Below, in pieces: positions 1 to 8,004 of a DNA stretch of 64,000 bases. A program made the translations under genes and the position numbers. A model generated the notes under the pieces. That model ran no database searches. It saw only the letters and a program-made list of their open reading frames with translations, and was not told where the DNA came from. The stretch lies in NCBI GenBank assembly GCA_016706565.1, contig JADJJI010000004.1, forward strand, positions 62,001 through 126,000, given 5' to 3'. The stretch is from Piscinibacter sp. Lineage in GTDB: Bacteria > Pseudomonadota > Gammaproteobacteria > Burkholderiales > Burkholderiaceae_C. Numbering within the stretch: position 1 is the first letter of the stretch; each line of letters opens with the position of its first letter.

Positions 1-674
1 GCATCGCGGTGCAGGGCGGCCTGCTGCGCATCGGCGCGCTGGCGCGCCACAGCGAGGTGGAGAGCTCGCCGCTGGTGGCACTGCACGCGCCGCTGCTGGC
101 GCAGGCGGCGCCGCACATCGCGCACCGCGCGATCCGCAACCTGGGCACCTTCGGCGGCGCGCTGGCCTACGCCGACCCGGCCGCCGAATGGCCGGCCTGC
201 GTGCTGGCGCTGGACGCCACGCTGGTGATCGCCAGCGCCAAGGGCGAGCGGCGCGTGGCCGCGGCCGACTTCTTCCAGGGCCTGTACACCACGGCGATGC
301 AGCCGGGCGAGTTGCTCATGGCCTGCGAGATCCCGCTGATCGCCGACGGTGAGCGGCAGCACTTCAGCGAGCTCTCGCGCCGCCAGGGCGACTACGCGGT
401 GGCGGGGCTGGCCGCTCGCGCGAAGGTATCCGGCAGCACGCTGCGCGACGTGCGCCTGGCCTTCCTCAGCCTGGGCGACCGGCCGATCCGTGCGCGGGCG
501 GCCGAAGCCGCGCTGCAAGGCGGCACCCTCGACGACGCGCGCCTGGCACAGGCCGACGCGGCGCTGCGCGCCGAACTCGACCCCTTCGACGACCTGACCC
601 ATTCGGCGGCTGCGAAGAAGCAACTCGCCGCCACGCTGATGCGCCGCGCGGTCACCGCGCTGCTGCAGCGCTGA
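1..674 (+). CDS. Molybdenum hydroxylase FAD-binding subunit (CoxM-like), 5' truncated
   Basis: C-terminal 224 codons or so of the medium, FAD-binding subunit of a xanthine dehydrogenase/CO dehydrogenase-type enzyme; the start lies left of the window. The RNLGTFGGALAYADPAAEWP stretch near the beginning is the conserved FAD-contacting region of the family (usually IRNxGTxGGNxAxADPA). This subunit passes electrons from the 2Fe-2S subunit to FAD. It is followed 27 bases later by the 2Fe-2S subunit and then the molybdopterin subunit, so the order is M-S-L as in cox-type operons. The physiological substrate cannot be read from this subunit. Confidence 0.9.
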   Translation, partial: IAVQGGLLRIGALARHSEVESSPLVALHAPLLAQAAPHIAHRAIRNLGTFGGALAYADPAAEWPACVLALDATLVIASAKGERRVAAADFFQGLYTTAMQPGELLMACEIPLIADGERQHFSELSRRQGDYAVAGLAARAKVSGSTLRDVRLAFLSLGDRPIRARAAEAALQGGTLDDARLAQADAALRAELDPFDDLTHSAAAKKQLAATLMRRAVTALLQR

Positions 675-701
675 TCCGCCGAACGCCTGACCGGAGCCTT
701 C

Positions 702-1241
702 ATGAAGACGCCTACCGATTCCCCGACCCGGCGCGTGCGCGTCGAGGTCAACGGCACACCGATCGTGCGCGAGGTCGAGTGCCGCAAGCACCTGATCGAC
801 TTCCTGCGCGAGGATTGCGGTTTGAAGGGCTCGCACCTGGGCTGCGAGCACGGCGTGTGCGGCGCCTGCACGGTGAGGCTCGACGGCCAGATCGTGCGCG
901 GGTGCCTCGTGCTGGCCGCGCAGGCCGACGGCCACCGCGTCGACACCGTCGAGACGCCGACGCCGGGCAAGCGGCTGAAGGCGTTGCAGGACGCCTTCGT
1001 CGAGCACAACGCGCTGCAGTGCGGCTACTGCACGCCGGGCATGCTGATGGCGGCGCTGGAGCTCGTCGAGCACAAGCCCGAGGCCGACCGCGCGCAGGTG
1101 CGCGAGTGGATGAGCGGCAACTACTGCCGCTGCACCGGCTACCACGCCATCGTCGACGCGGTGTGCGCGGTGCTCGAGCAGCAGAAGGCCGGCCGATTCG
1201 CCGACGAGCCGGTGGATTCGGCCGACGAGGTGCGTGCATGA
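702..1241 (+). CDS. Molybdenum hydroxylase 2Fe-2S subunit (CoxS-like)
   Basis: 179 aa, the usual length of the small iron-sulfur subunit. It carries both 2Fe-2S clusters: a plant-ferredoxin-type set (Cys48, Cys53, Cys56, Cys68, in CEHGVCGACTVRLDG and after) and the helical [2Fe-2S]-binding set (Cys107, Cys110, Cys142, Cys144, in CGYCTPGM and CRCTGYH). It moves electrons from the molybdopterin cofactor to the FAD subunit in the cytoplasm. The stop overlaps the start of the large subunit (ATGA, 1238-1241), which indicates translational coupling. Confidence 0.95.
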   Translation: MKTPTDSPTRRVRVEVNGTPIVREVECRKHLIDFLREDCGLKGSHLGCEHGVCGACTVRLDGQIVRGCLVLAAQADGHRVDTVETPTPGKRLKALQDAFVEHNALQCGYCTPGMLMAALELVEHKPEADRAQVREWMSGNYCRCTGYHAIVDAVCAVLEQQKAGRFADEPVDSADEVRA

Positions 1242-3652
1242 ACCACCCTACGGAAGTCCCGACCCGCCGCGACCTCGGCGCCGACCTGCCGGCCGTCACC
1301 GAGGACCAGCGCCACATCGGCGTGGCCATTCCGCGCGAAGGCGTGCGCCGCCTCACGCAGGGCCGCGGCCAGTTCGTCGACGACATCGAACTGCCGCGCC
1401 TGGCGCACGTGGTGTTCTGGCGCTCGCCGGTGGCGCACATGCGCATCACGCGCATCGAACGCAGCGCGGCGCAGGCGCTGCCCGGCGTGATCGCAGTGGT
1501 GGTGGGCGCGGAGATCGCCGCGATCTGCAAGCCCTGGGTGGCCACGCTGGCGCACCTCGCGGGCATCAAGAGCGCGCCGCAGTACCCGATGGCGCTCGAG
1601 CGTGCCACCTGGCAGGGCGAGCCGGTGATCGCCGTGGTGGCCGAGACGCGCGCCGTGGCCGAAGACGCGCTCGGCCTGCTCGAGGTCGAGTGGGAATCGC
1701 TGCCCGCCGTGCTCGACACCGAGACCGCGCTCGACCCGGCCACGCCGCTGATCCACCCCGAGCTCGGCGACAACCTGTGCTTCACGCGCTCGCTGGACAC
1801 CGGCGGCGTCGACGAGGCTTTCGCGCGGCTCGACGCGGTGGTGTTCGAGGAGACCTACGTCTTCGGCCGCCACACCGGCGTGACGCTGGAGCCGCGCTGC
1901 CAGATCGCCGACTGGAACCCGGGCGACCAGCGGCTCACCGTCTACCACTCCTTCCAGGCCCCGCACATGATGCAGGACCTGTACTGCCGCCAGTTCGAGC
2001 TGCAGGAGTCGCAGGTGCGCGTGGTCTGCCGCGACGTCGGCGGTTCCTTCGGCATCAAGGTGCACGCGTACCCGGACGACTTCGCCACCGTGGCGCTGGC
2101 GATGCTGCTGCAGCGGCCGGTGAAGTTCGTCGCCGACCGGCTGGAGAGCTTCGTCTCCGACATCCATGCGCGCGAGCACCGCATCAAGGCGCGCATCGCC
2201 GCGACGAAGGCCGGCGAGATCCTCGCCTTCGAGATCGACGACCTCACCGGCATCGGCCCCTTCAGCATGTTCCCGCGCACCAGCGGCATCGAAGGCAACC
2301 AGGTCGTCAACCTGACCGGCGGGCCCTACAAGCACAAGGCCTACCGCGCCAAGCTGAAGGTGGTGTTCCAGAACAAGGTGCCGACCTGCCAGTACCGCGG
2401 CGTGGGCCACCCGATCGCCTGCGCGGTGACGGAGGCGCTGGTCGATGGCATCGCGGCGAAGATCGGCATGGACCCGATCGCCTTCCGCGAGGTCAACGTG
2501 ATCCCCGACGACGCCTACCCGGCCACCGGCGCCTCCGGCATCAAGCTGGAGATCCTCTCGCACGAGGCCTGCCTGCGCGAGGCCAAGCGGGTGTGCGACT
2601 ACGACGCGCTGCGCGCCGAGCAGGCCACGTTGCGAAAGCAGAACGTCTACCGCGGCATCGGCGTGGCCACGCTGATCGAGCTGACGAATCCGAGCGCGGC
2701 CTTCTACGGCGTCGGCGGCGCGCGCATCGCCAGCCAGGACGGCGCCACGCTGCGCCTGGAGCCCAGCGGCGTGCTCACGGTGATGAGCAGCGTGGGCGAG
2801 CAGGGGCAGGGCGCCGAGGCCATCTTCGCGCAGATCGCGGCCGATGCGGTGGGGGTGGCCATCGACCGCGTGCGCGTGGTCACCGGCGACACCGACGCCA
2901 CGCCCTACGGCGGCGGCACCTGGGCCTCGCGCGGCGCCGGCATCGGCGGCGAGGCGGTGTTGCAGGCCGGGCTCGTGCTGCGCGAGAACATCCTCGCCAC
3001 CGCCGAGGCGATCCTGCAGCGCGAGCGCGCCGGGCTGCGCGTGCACCGCGGCGCGGTGATCGACGCGCGCACCAACGAGCGCGTGCTCGAGCTCGCCGAG
3101 CTCGGCCGCATCGCCTACTTCCGTTCCGACACCTTGCCCAAGGCCTTCACGCCCGAACTGATGGTCACGCGCCACTACGCGCAGCGCGACTACCCGTTCA
3201 TCTTCACCAACGGCGTGCAGGTCAGCCACGTCGAGGTCGACGTCGACACCGGATTCGTCAGGCTGCTCAAGCACTGGGCGGTGGAGGACTGCGGCCGTGT
3301 CATCAACCCGATGCTGGTGGACGAGCAGATGCGCGGCGCCATCGTGCAGGGCATCGGCGGCGCGCTGTTCGAGGAGTGCCTGTACAGCGAAGACGGCACG
3401 CTGCGCAACGGCAACATGGCCGACTACCTGGTGCCGATGGCCGGCGAGATGCCCGACATCGTCGTCTCGCACGTGCAGTCGCCCACGCGCAGCTCGCAGC
3501 TGGGCGCCAAGGGCGCCGGCGAGGCCGGCACCGCCGGCGCGCCGGGCGCGGTGATGAACGCGATCAACGACGCGCTCGCACCCTTCGGCGCGCGCGTGTC
3601 GTCTCAGCCGATCACGCCGGAGAAGATCCTGCGCGCGCTGGGGAAGATCTAG
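1238..3652 (+). CDS. Molybdenum hydroxylase molybdopterin-binding large subunit (CoxL/XDH-like)
   Basis: 804 aa catalytic subunit, start chosen at the ATGA overlap with the upstream stop. An N-terminal aldehyde oxidase/xanthine dehydrogenase a/b hammerhead domain (about residues 25-150) is followed by the Mo-pterin-binding region. GxFGIKVHAYPDD, QYRGVGHPIA and the catalytic Glu762 in KGAGEAGTAG are visible. True form-I CO dehydrogenases carry an AYRCSFR active-site loop. Here the equivalent reads CQYRGVGHP, so this is a related hydroxylase of unknown substrate rather than a carboxydotroph CO dehydrogenase. No maturation genes (coxDEFG, xdhC) are in view, though the operon extends left of the window. 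Confidence 0.93.
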   Translation: MNHPTEVPTRRDLGADLPAVTEDQRHIGVAIPREGVRRLTQGRGQFVDDIELPRLAHVVFWRSPVAHMRITRIERSAAQALPGVIAVVVGAEIAAICKPWVATLAHLAGIKSAPQYPMALERATWQGEPVIAVVAETRAVAEDALGLLEVEWESLPAVLDTETALDPATPLIHPELGDNLCFTRSLDTGGVDEAFARLDAVVFEETYVFGRHTGVTLEPRCQIADWNPGDQRLTVYHSFQAPHMMQDLYCRQFELQESQVRVVCRDVGGSFGIKVHAYPDDFATVALAMLLQRPVKFVADRLESFVSDIHAREHRIKARIAATKAGEILAFEIDDLTGIGPFSMFPRTSGIEGNQVVNLTGGPYKHKAYRAKLKVVFQNKVPTCQYRGVGHPIACAVTEALVDGIAAKIGMDPIAFREVNVIPDDAYPATGASGIKLEILSHEACLREAKRVCDYDALRAEQATLRKQNVYRGIGVATLIELTNPSAAFYGVGGARIASQDGATLRLEPSGVLTVMSSVGEQGQGAEAIFAQIAADAVGVAIDRVRVVTGDTDATPYGGGTWASRGAGIGGEAVLQAGLVLRENILATAEAILQRERAGLRVHRGAVIDARTNERVLELAELGRIAYFRSDTLPKAFTPELMVTRHYAQRDYPFIFTNGVQVSHVEVDVDTGFVRLLKHWAVEDCGRVINPMLVDEQMRGAIVQGIGGALFEECLYSEDGTLRNGNMADYLVPMAGEMPDIVVSHVQSPTRSSQLGAKGAGEAGTAGAPGAVMNAINDALAPFGARVSSQPITPEKILRALGKI

Positions 3653-3655
3653 GCC

Positions 3656-4141
3656 TCACTGCCCGCATTCCATCGCCGGCGGCATCTTCGCGAAATTGGC
3701 CTGGATCTGCTCGGGTGTCAGGTCCTGCAGGTGGGTGGCGACCGACCAGCGGTGGCCGAACGGGTCTTCGAGCTGACCGTAGCGGTCGCCCCAGAACATG
3801 TCGGCGGCCGGCATGGTGATCTTCGCACCGGCCTTGGCGGCCTGTGCCATCGTGGCATCGACGTCGGGCACGAACAGGTGCAGCGTCACCGGCGAGCCCT
3901 TCAGTGCCTTGGGGCCGACCGAGCCCATGCCCGGGAACTCGTCCACCAGCATCAGCACCGAATCGCCGATGCGCAGCGCGGCGTGCATGAGCCTGCCGTC
4001 GGGCCCGGGCAGGCGCCCGCCCTCGATGGCGCCGAAGGCGGCCTTGTAGAACTCGATGGCCTTCGCGGCGCCGTCGCACACCAGGTGCGGCGTCAGCGAA
4101 TGCATGCCTTCGGGGATGGGTCTGGCTTTCGGTGCGGGCAT
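3656..4141 (-). CDS. VOC family (glyoxalase/PhnB-like) protein
   Basis: 161 aa with the vicinal oxygen chelate fold: MHSLTPHLVCDGAAKAIEFY opens the first beta-alpha-beta-beta-beta module and DRYGQLEDPFGHRWS closes the second. Proteins of this PhnB-like branch are small cytoplasmic dimers, often without a proven substrate. The frame stays open upstream, but the start at 4141 has a strong AGGAGAG ribosome site about 7 bases before the ATG, and the upstream extension is low-complexity. It converges on the large molybdenum hydroxylase subunit, with three bases between the two stop codons. Confidence 0.88.
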   Translation of the reverse strand: MPAPKARPIPEGMHSLTPHLVCDGAAKAIEFYKAAFGAIEGGRLPGPDGRLMHAALRIGDSVLMLVDEFPGMGSVGPKALKGSPVTLHLFVPDVDATMAQAAKAGAKITMPAADMFWGDRYGQLEDPFGHRWSVATHLQDLTPEQIQANFAKMPPAMECGQ

Positions 4142-4325
4142 CGTCTTCTCTCCTGGTCGTTCGGGTGGGTCGGCCACCGGGCCGTGGCGCGCCGCCGGCC
4201 CTGCGCTCAGCTCGGCCCAGGCGCGTCGAGCCGAGGCATAGGGCGCCCAGGCGGTGAAAAGCAGCGGTGGGAGCTTGTTCAAGGGGCGTGTCCGGCGGCA
4301 GCGTCACCCTCACGACGAACGACAA

Positions 4326-4354
4326 GGGGGCGGATCGACAAGCGATCCGCCCCC
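4326..4354 (-). terminator. Strong GC hairpin downstream of the subtilase gene
   Basis: A 12-bp perfect stem (GGGGGCGGATCG with CGATCCGCCCCC) around a 5-base loop (ACAAG) lies 43 bases past the stop of the minus-strand subtilase. On the minus strand it is followed by CTTGTCGTTCG, only mildly T-rich. It probably ends the subtilase transcript; the weak T tract lowers confidence in classical intrinsic termination. Confidence 0.6.
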
Positions 4355-4397
4355 TCGGGCAGAACGACGTGGCAGCGGCCTGCGCCGCGGCCGTGAA

Positions 4398-6656
4398 TCA
4401 GGGCTCGCCGGTCACCAGCTTCTCGCGCGGGTTGCCCGGCTTCGTGGTGCCGGCTTCGCTGATCACCAGACCCTCGCTGATGACGATGCCTTCGCTGATC
4501 ACCAGGCCCTCGCTGATCACCAGCCCTTCGCTGATGACGATGCCCTCGCTGATCACGATGCCTTCGCTGATGACGATGCCCTCGCTGATCACGATCCCTT
4601 GCGCCAGCGTCCTGCCGCTGGACAGCCACGACGACAGCGTCGCTGCCGGGATGAACAGGCCGGTCTTGCCGGTGAGCGACGAGTTGCCGGCCAGCTCGAC
4701 CATCGACACCACGCCCGGGGTCATCAGGGGCATGTTCGGCGCGGGTGCCGACATCACCGCCATCGGGTAGGTGTTGCCGGTGTTCGGCCAGTAGCGAACG
4801 GTCAGCTTCTTGACGCTCTTGCGCACCCACTGGATGCGCGGGTCGTACCAGGGCTGCCACTGCTTGAACAGCGCCTCGCCGGTGACGATGCGGTTGCCGC
4901 CGGCGAACACCAGGCGGCCCCAGGGCACGGTCTCGCCGTTGATCACCGAGCTCGGCGCGGGAAGCGTCGCGCCCGACCACCACAGCAGCGATTCGCCGGC
5001 CGGGATCGTGCCGCCGTCGGTGACGACGCGGCGGTACATGTCGTTGCGGATCGCGGCCGCGAGGCGCACTGCGCCGTCGACGTTGAGCAGGCCTGCGCCC
5101 TGCTGGGCCAGGTTGGCGTTGGGCAGCACCTGCGCGGTGTACTGCAGGATCGCCTTGACCATCGGCGGCGTGAGGCCGGCGTTGGCTTCCAGCATCAGCG
5201 CCACCGCGCCGCTGACCACCGGGGCGGCCACGGAGGTGCCGCTGAGCATCATCAGCGAACGGTCCTGCGTCTGCGTCGCGCCGCTGACCTTGGACAGATC
5301 CGCATAGCGCGAGGCGAGCGAATTCCAGGCGCCACCGGCAGCGGCCGTGTCTTCGGCGAGCGGGCCGACGATCTTGTTGCCGGGCGCCACCAGGTCGGGC
5401 TTGATGATCTGGTCGTACTGGCGCACGCCGCTGGCGTCGACGCGCGAGCCACGCGTCGGGCCGCGCGAGCTGAAGTTGGTGACGACGTCGTCCTTGCGGC
5501 TGATCGTGCCTTTCAGGTTGACGGCGCCGACGGTCAGCGCGCTCGGCTCGTGGCCCGGCGAGCTGATGGTGCCGTAGGCCTGCTGGCCGGCCGCGTTCAC
5601 GCCGAAGTTGCCAGCCGCCACCACCACCACCATGCCCTGCGCGACGGCGTTGCGCACCGCGCGCGCCAGCGGGTCGGTCTCGTACGACTCGGTCGAGTCG
5701 GCGCCCAGGCTGATGTTGATGATGCGGATGTTCTTGAACTTGCCGTAGTACAGCACCCAGTCCAGGCCGGCGAGCACATCGGAGAGCTGGCCGTAGCCGT
5801 TGTCGTCGAGCACGCGCACGTCGAACAGGTTGGCGTTCGGCGCGATGCCGGTGGTGTCCACCGCCTGGTAGGTGCCGCGGCCGGCGGCCACTGCTGCCAC
5901 GTGCGAACCGTGACCGTAGCGGTCGGCCTTGGGCGCAAAACCGTTCTGGATCTTGCCCAGGTAGGTCTGCATCGTCGGGCTGGCCGGGTTCAGCGTTGCA
6001 GAGACGTCGATGCCGGGTGTCCAGTCGGTCACACCGGCGCGCACGGCGTCGCCGACCTTGGTGAAGTTCACCGATTCGCGCACGCGGCTCTCACCGCCGT
6101 CTCCGACGAAGTTGGCGTGCTGCCACGAGATGCCGGAGTCGAGCACGGCGATGCCGATGCCCTTGCCGCTGTAGCCGCTGATGCTGCTGTACGAGGTGGT
6201 GCCGGTGTTGCGGATGGCCGCCGTGCCGGTCACGCTCTCGATCGTGCTGGCCGATCGCGTCATCAGGCGGTTCGGCGAGATGCTCTGCACATCGCTGCGC
6301 GCGGCCAGGCCGCCGACCTTGTCGGCCGGCACCAGCGCGGCCAGCGCGAGCACCGAGCTGTACCGGTAGTAGATGGAGCCGCCGGCGGACATCACCGCCG
6401 AGCGCAGCGCAGCGAGTTCGGCGTCGTCGCTGTTGCTGACGATCAGCACCTTCACGAAGCGGCGGCCGTTGATGTCGCGCGCCCAGTTGATGGCCGGCGT
6501 GGTGGCGGCGGTCAGCACCGGCTGCAGGTCGCGGGCGATCTTGGTCGAATTGTTCTGCGCCGAGGCCGACAGGGCGGTGGCCAGCAGCGCGGCCGACAGC
6601 AGGGCCTGCCGCGCGGAGCGTTCGATGATGACGATGAATCGGGAGAGCGAGGCCAT
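4398..6656 (-). CDS. Secreted subtilisin-like serine protease (S8) with C-terminal hexapeptide repeat
   Basis: 752 aa. The start at 6656 gives a Sec-type signal peptide (basic residues, hydrophobic stretch near residues 17-31, likely cleavage after ASA-Q34). An inhibitor I9-like propeptide spans about residues 65-130. The S8 catalytic triad is Asp173 (AVLDSGI), His252 (GHGSHVAAVAAG) and Ser475 (SGTSVAAP), with oxyanion Asn350 (AAGN). A C-terminal domain ends in eight tandem copies of an I/L-V-I-S-E-G hexapeptide followed by a short charged tail. The protease is expected to be exported and self-processed. It is transcribed divergently from the quinone reductase-like gene across about 220 bases in which I see no clear operator. 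Confidence 0.93.
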   Translation of the reverse strand: MASLSRFIVIIERSARQALLSAALLATALSASAQNNSTKIARDLQPVLTAATTPAINWARDINGRRFVKVLIVSNSDDAELAALRSAVMSAGGSIYYRYSSVLALAALVPADKVGGLAARSDVQSISPNRLMTRSASTIESVTGTAAIRNTGTTSYSSISGYSGKGIGIAVLDSGISWQHANFVGDGGESRVRESVNFTKVGDAVRAGVTDWTPGIDVSATLNPASPTMQTYLGKIQNGFAPKADRYGHGSHVAAVAAGRGTYQAVDTTGIAPNANLFDVRVLDDNGYGQLSDVLAGLDWVLYYGKFKNIRIINISLGADSTESYETDPLARAVRNAVAQGMVVVVAAGNFGVNAAGQQAYGTISSPGHEPSALTVGAVNLKGTISRKDDVVTNFSSRGPTRGSRVDASGVRQYDQIIKPDLVAPGNKIVGPLAEDTAAAGGAWNSLASRYADLSKVSGATQTQDRSLMMLSGTSVAAPVVSGAVALMLEANAGLTPPMVKAILQYTAQVLPNANLAQQGAGLLNVDGAVRLAAAIRNDMYRRVVTDGGTIPAGESLLWWSGATLPAPSSVINGETVPWGRLVFAGGNRIVTGEALFKQWQPWYDPRIQWVRKSVKKLTVRYWPNTGNTYPMAVMSAPAPNMPLMTPGVVSMVELAGNSSLTGKTGLFIPAATLSSWLSSGRTLAQGIVISEGIVISEGIVISEGIVISEGLVISEGLVISEGIVISEGLVISEAGTTKPGNPREKLVTGEP
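4456..4599 (-). repeat. Eight 18-bp tandem repeats encoding IVISEG/LVISEG
   Basis: Eight contiguous 18-base units, in frame, each starting TCGCTGAT on the plus strand and encoding (I/L)VISEG on the minus strand. Copies differ mainly at Ile/Leu and synonymous sites (ATC versus ACG- and AGG-containing variants), so the peptide is conserved while the DNA has drifted. The unit length is a multiple of three, so copy number can change without breaking the frame. Confidence 0.95.
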
Positions 6657-6880
6657 GAGCGAGTCACTTCTGGTGCGGATGACGAAGCATCGCAGCAACA
6701 CCTCGATACAGGTGGGGTGGGCCTCTGTGCATGTGACCCAGTTGGCGTGCAAATGGCGCGTGCGGAGCGAGCGTTTCGGGCGCTCGGCCGAGGCCACCGG
6801 AACTTGAGCGCCGCTTTCGTGAAGTAGGGCACGTGCGGGGCATGCCGCAGAATCTCGCCTCACTCAACCGCGGGATAGCC

Positions 6881-7867
6881 ATGCAAGCCGCTTTCTACGA
6901 ACGCACCGGCGCTGCCGCCGAGGTGCTGCACGTCGCCGAACTTCCCGACCCGCAGCCCGGCCCCGGCGAGGTGCGCGTGCGGCTGAGCTGGTCGGGCGTC
7001 AATCCGTCGGACGTGAAGTCGCGTGCCGGGCTGCGCAGCAAGGCGCTGGCCTTCCCGCGCGTCGTGCCGCACAGCGACGGCATGGGCGTCGTCGACGCGG
7101 TGGGCGAGGGGGTGCCGCCGGCACGGGTCGGCGAGCGCGTGTGGATCTGGAACGCGGCCTGGGGCCGCGCCTTCGGCAGCGCCGCGCAGTTGGTCGTGCT
7201 GCCCGCGCGCCAGGCCGTCGTGCTGCCCGAAGGCACGAGCGACGAAGCCGGCGCCTGCCTGGGCATCCCCGCGCTGACGGCGCTGCATGCCATGCTGTGT
7301 GGCGGCGGCGTGCAGGGCCAGACGGTTCTGGTGGCCGGTGGCGCCGGTGCCGTGGGCCACTATGCGGTGCAGTTCGCCAGGCTGCTCGGCGCACGAACGG
7401 TGATCGCCACCGTCAGCAGCGCCGCCAAGGCCGAACTGGCACGTGTGGCCGGTGCCGACCTGGTGATCGACTACCGCGCCGAAGACGTCGCCGAGCGCGT
7501 GCGTGCGGCGACACAGGGCCGAGGCGTCGACCGCATCGTCGAGGTCGACGTGGCCGCCAACGCCGTACTCGACCTCGACGTCATCCGCCCCGGCGGCGAT
7601 TGCGTGGTCTACGGCAGCGGCAAGGGCGAGTTCACGCTGCCCTTCTTCCCGCTGATCGCGAAGAACGTGAATCTGCGCTTCTTCATCGTCTACAACCTCG
7701 ACGAAGCCGACCGCGAGCGAGCTGTCGCAATGCTCACTGGCTTCCTGCAGCGCGGTGTGCTGCAGCACCTGATCGCGCAGCGCCTGCCGCTCGCGCAGAT
7801 CGTGCAGGCGCACGAGCTCGTCGAGAGCGGCCGCGCCGTCGGCAACGTCGTGATTTCCCTGCCTTGA
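6881..7867 (+). CDS. Zinc-free NADPH:quinone reductase-like medium-chain dehydrogenase
   Basis: 328 aa MDR-superfamily protein. An N-terminal GroES-like domain (NPSDVKSRAG, residues 41-50) is followed by a Rossmann domain with VAGGAGAVGHYAVQFARLLG (from about residue 151), the nucleotide-binding loop of quinone oxidoreductases. The Cys/His zinc ligands of alcohol dehydrogenases are absent, so a single-electron or two-electron quinone/enone reductase role is more likely than alcohol oxidation. The start at 6881 fits the usual MxAAFYE... beginning of the family; the open frame upstream is not supported. It is monocistronic and divergent from the subtilase. Confidence 0.88.
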   Translation: MQAAFYERTGAAAEVLHVAELPDPQPGPGEVRVRLSWSGVNPSDVKSRAGLRSKALAFPRVVPHSDGMGVVDAVGEGVPPARVGERVWIWNAAWGRAFGSAAQLVVLPARQAVVLPEGTSDEAGACLGIPALTALHAMLCGGGVQGQTVLVAGGAGAVGHYAVQFARLLGARTVIATVSSAAKAELARVAGADLVIDYRAEDVAERVRAATQGRGVDRIVEVDVAANAVLDLDVIRPGGDCVVYGSGKGEFTLPFFPLIAKNVNLRFFIVYNLDEADRERAVAMLTGFLQRGVLQHLIAQRLPLAQIVQAHELVESGRAVGNVVISLP

Positions 7868-8004
7868 GATCTCCCGACTGAAAACCCCGGAGACCATCCG
7901 TTTCGACCGGCTCGACGGATGGGTCATCGCGCGGGGGCAAACACCGGGCGCCGGCGATGTGGGTATTGCGGCTGGCAGAATCGCGCGCACTGTTTCGGCC
8001 AGCC

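Noticed and set aside
1238..3652. True carboxydotroph CO dehydrogenase (form I CoxL)
   Set aside because: The active-site loop is CQYRGVGHP, not AYRCSFR; only the broader molybdenum hydroxylase family is supported.
4456..4599. CRISPR-like or satellite array
   Set aside because: Units are contiguous 18-mers without spacers, in frame within a protease gene and encode a conserved peptide.
4254..6827. Long plus-strand frame opposite the subtilase
   Set aside because: The minus-strand gene has the complete S8 catalytic triad and a signal peptide; the plus frame is antisense noise.
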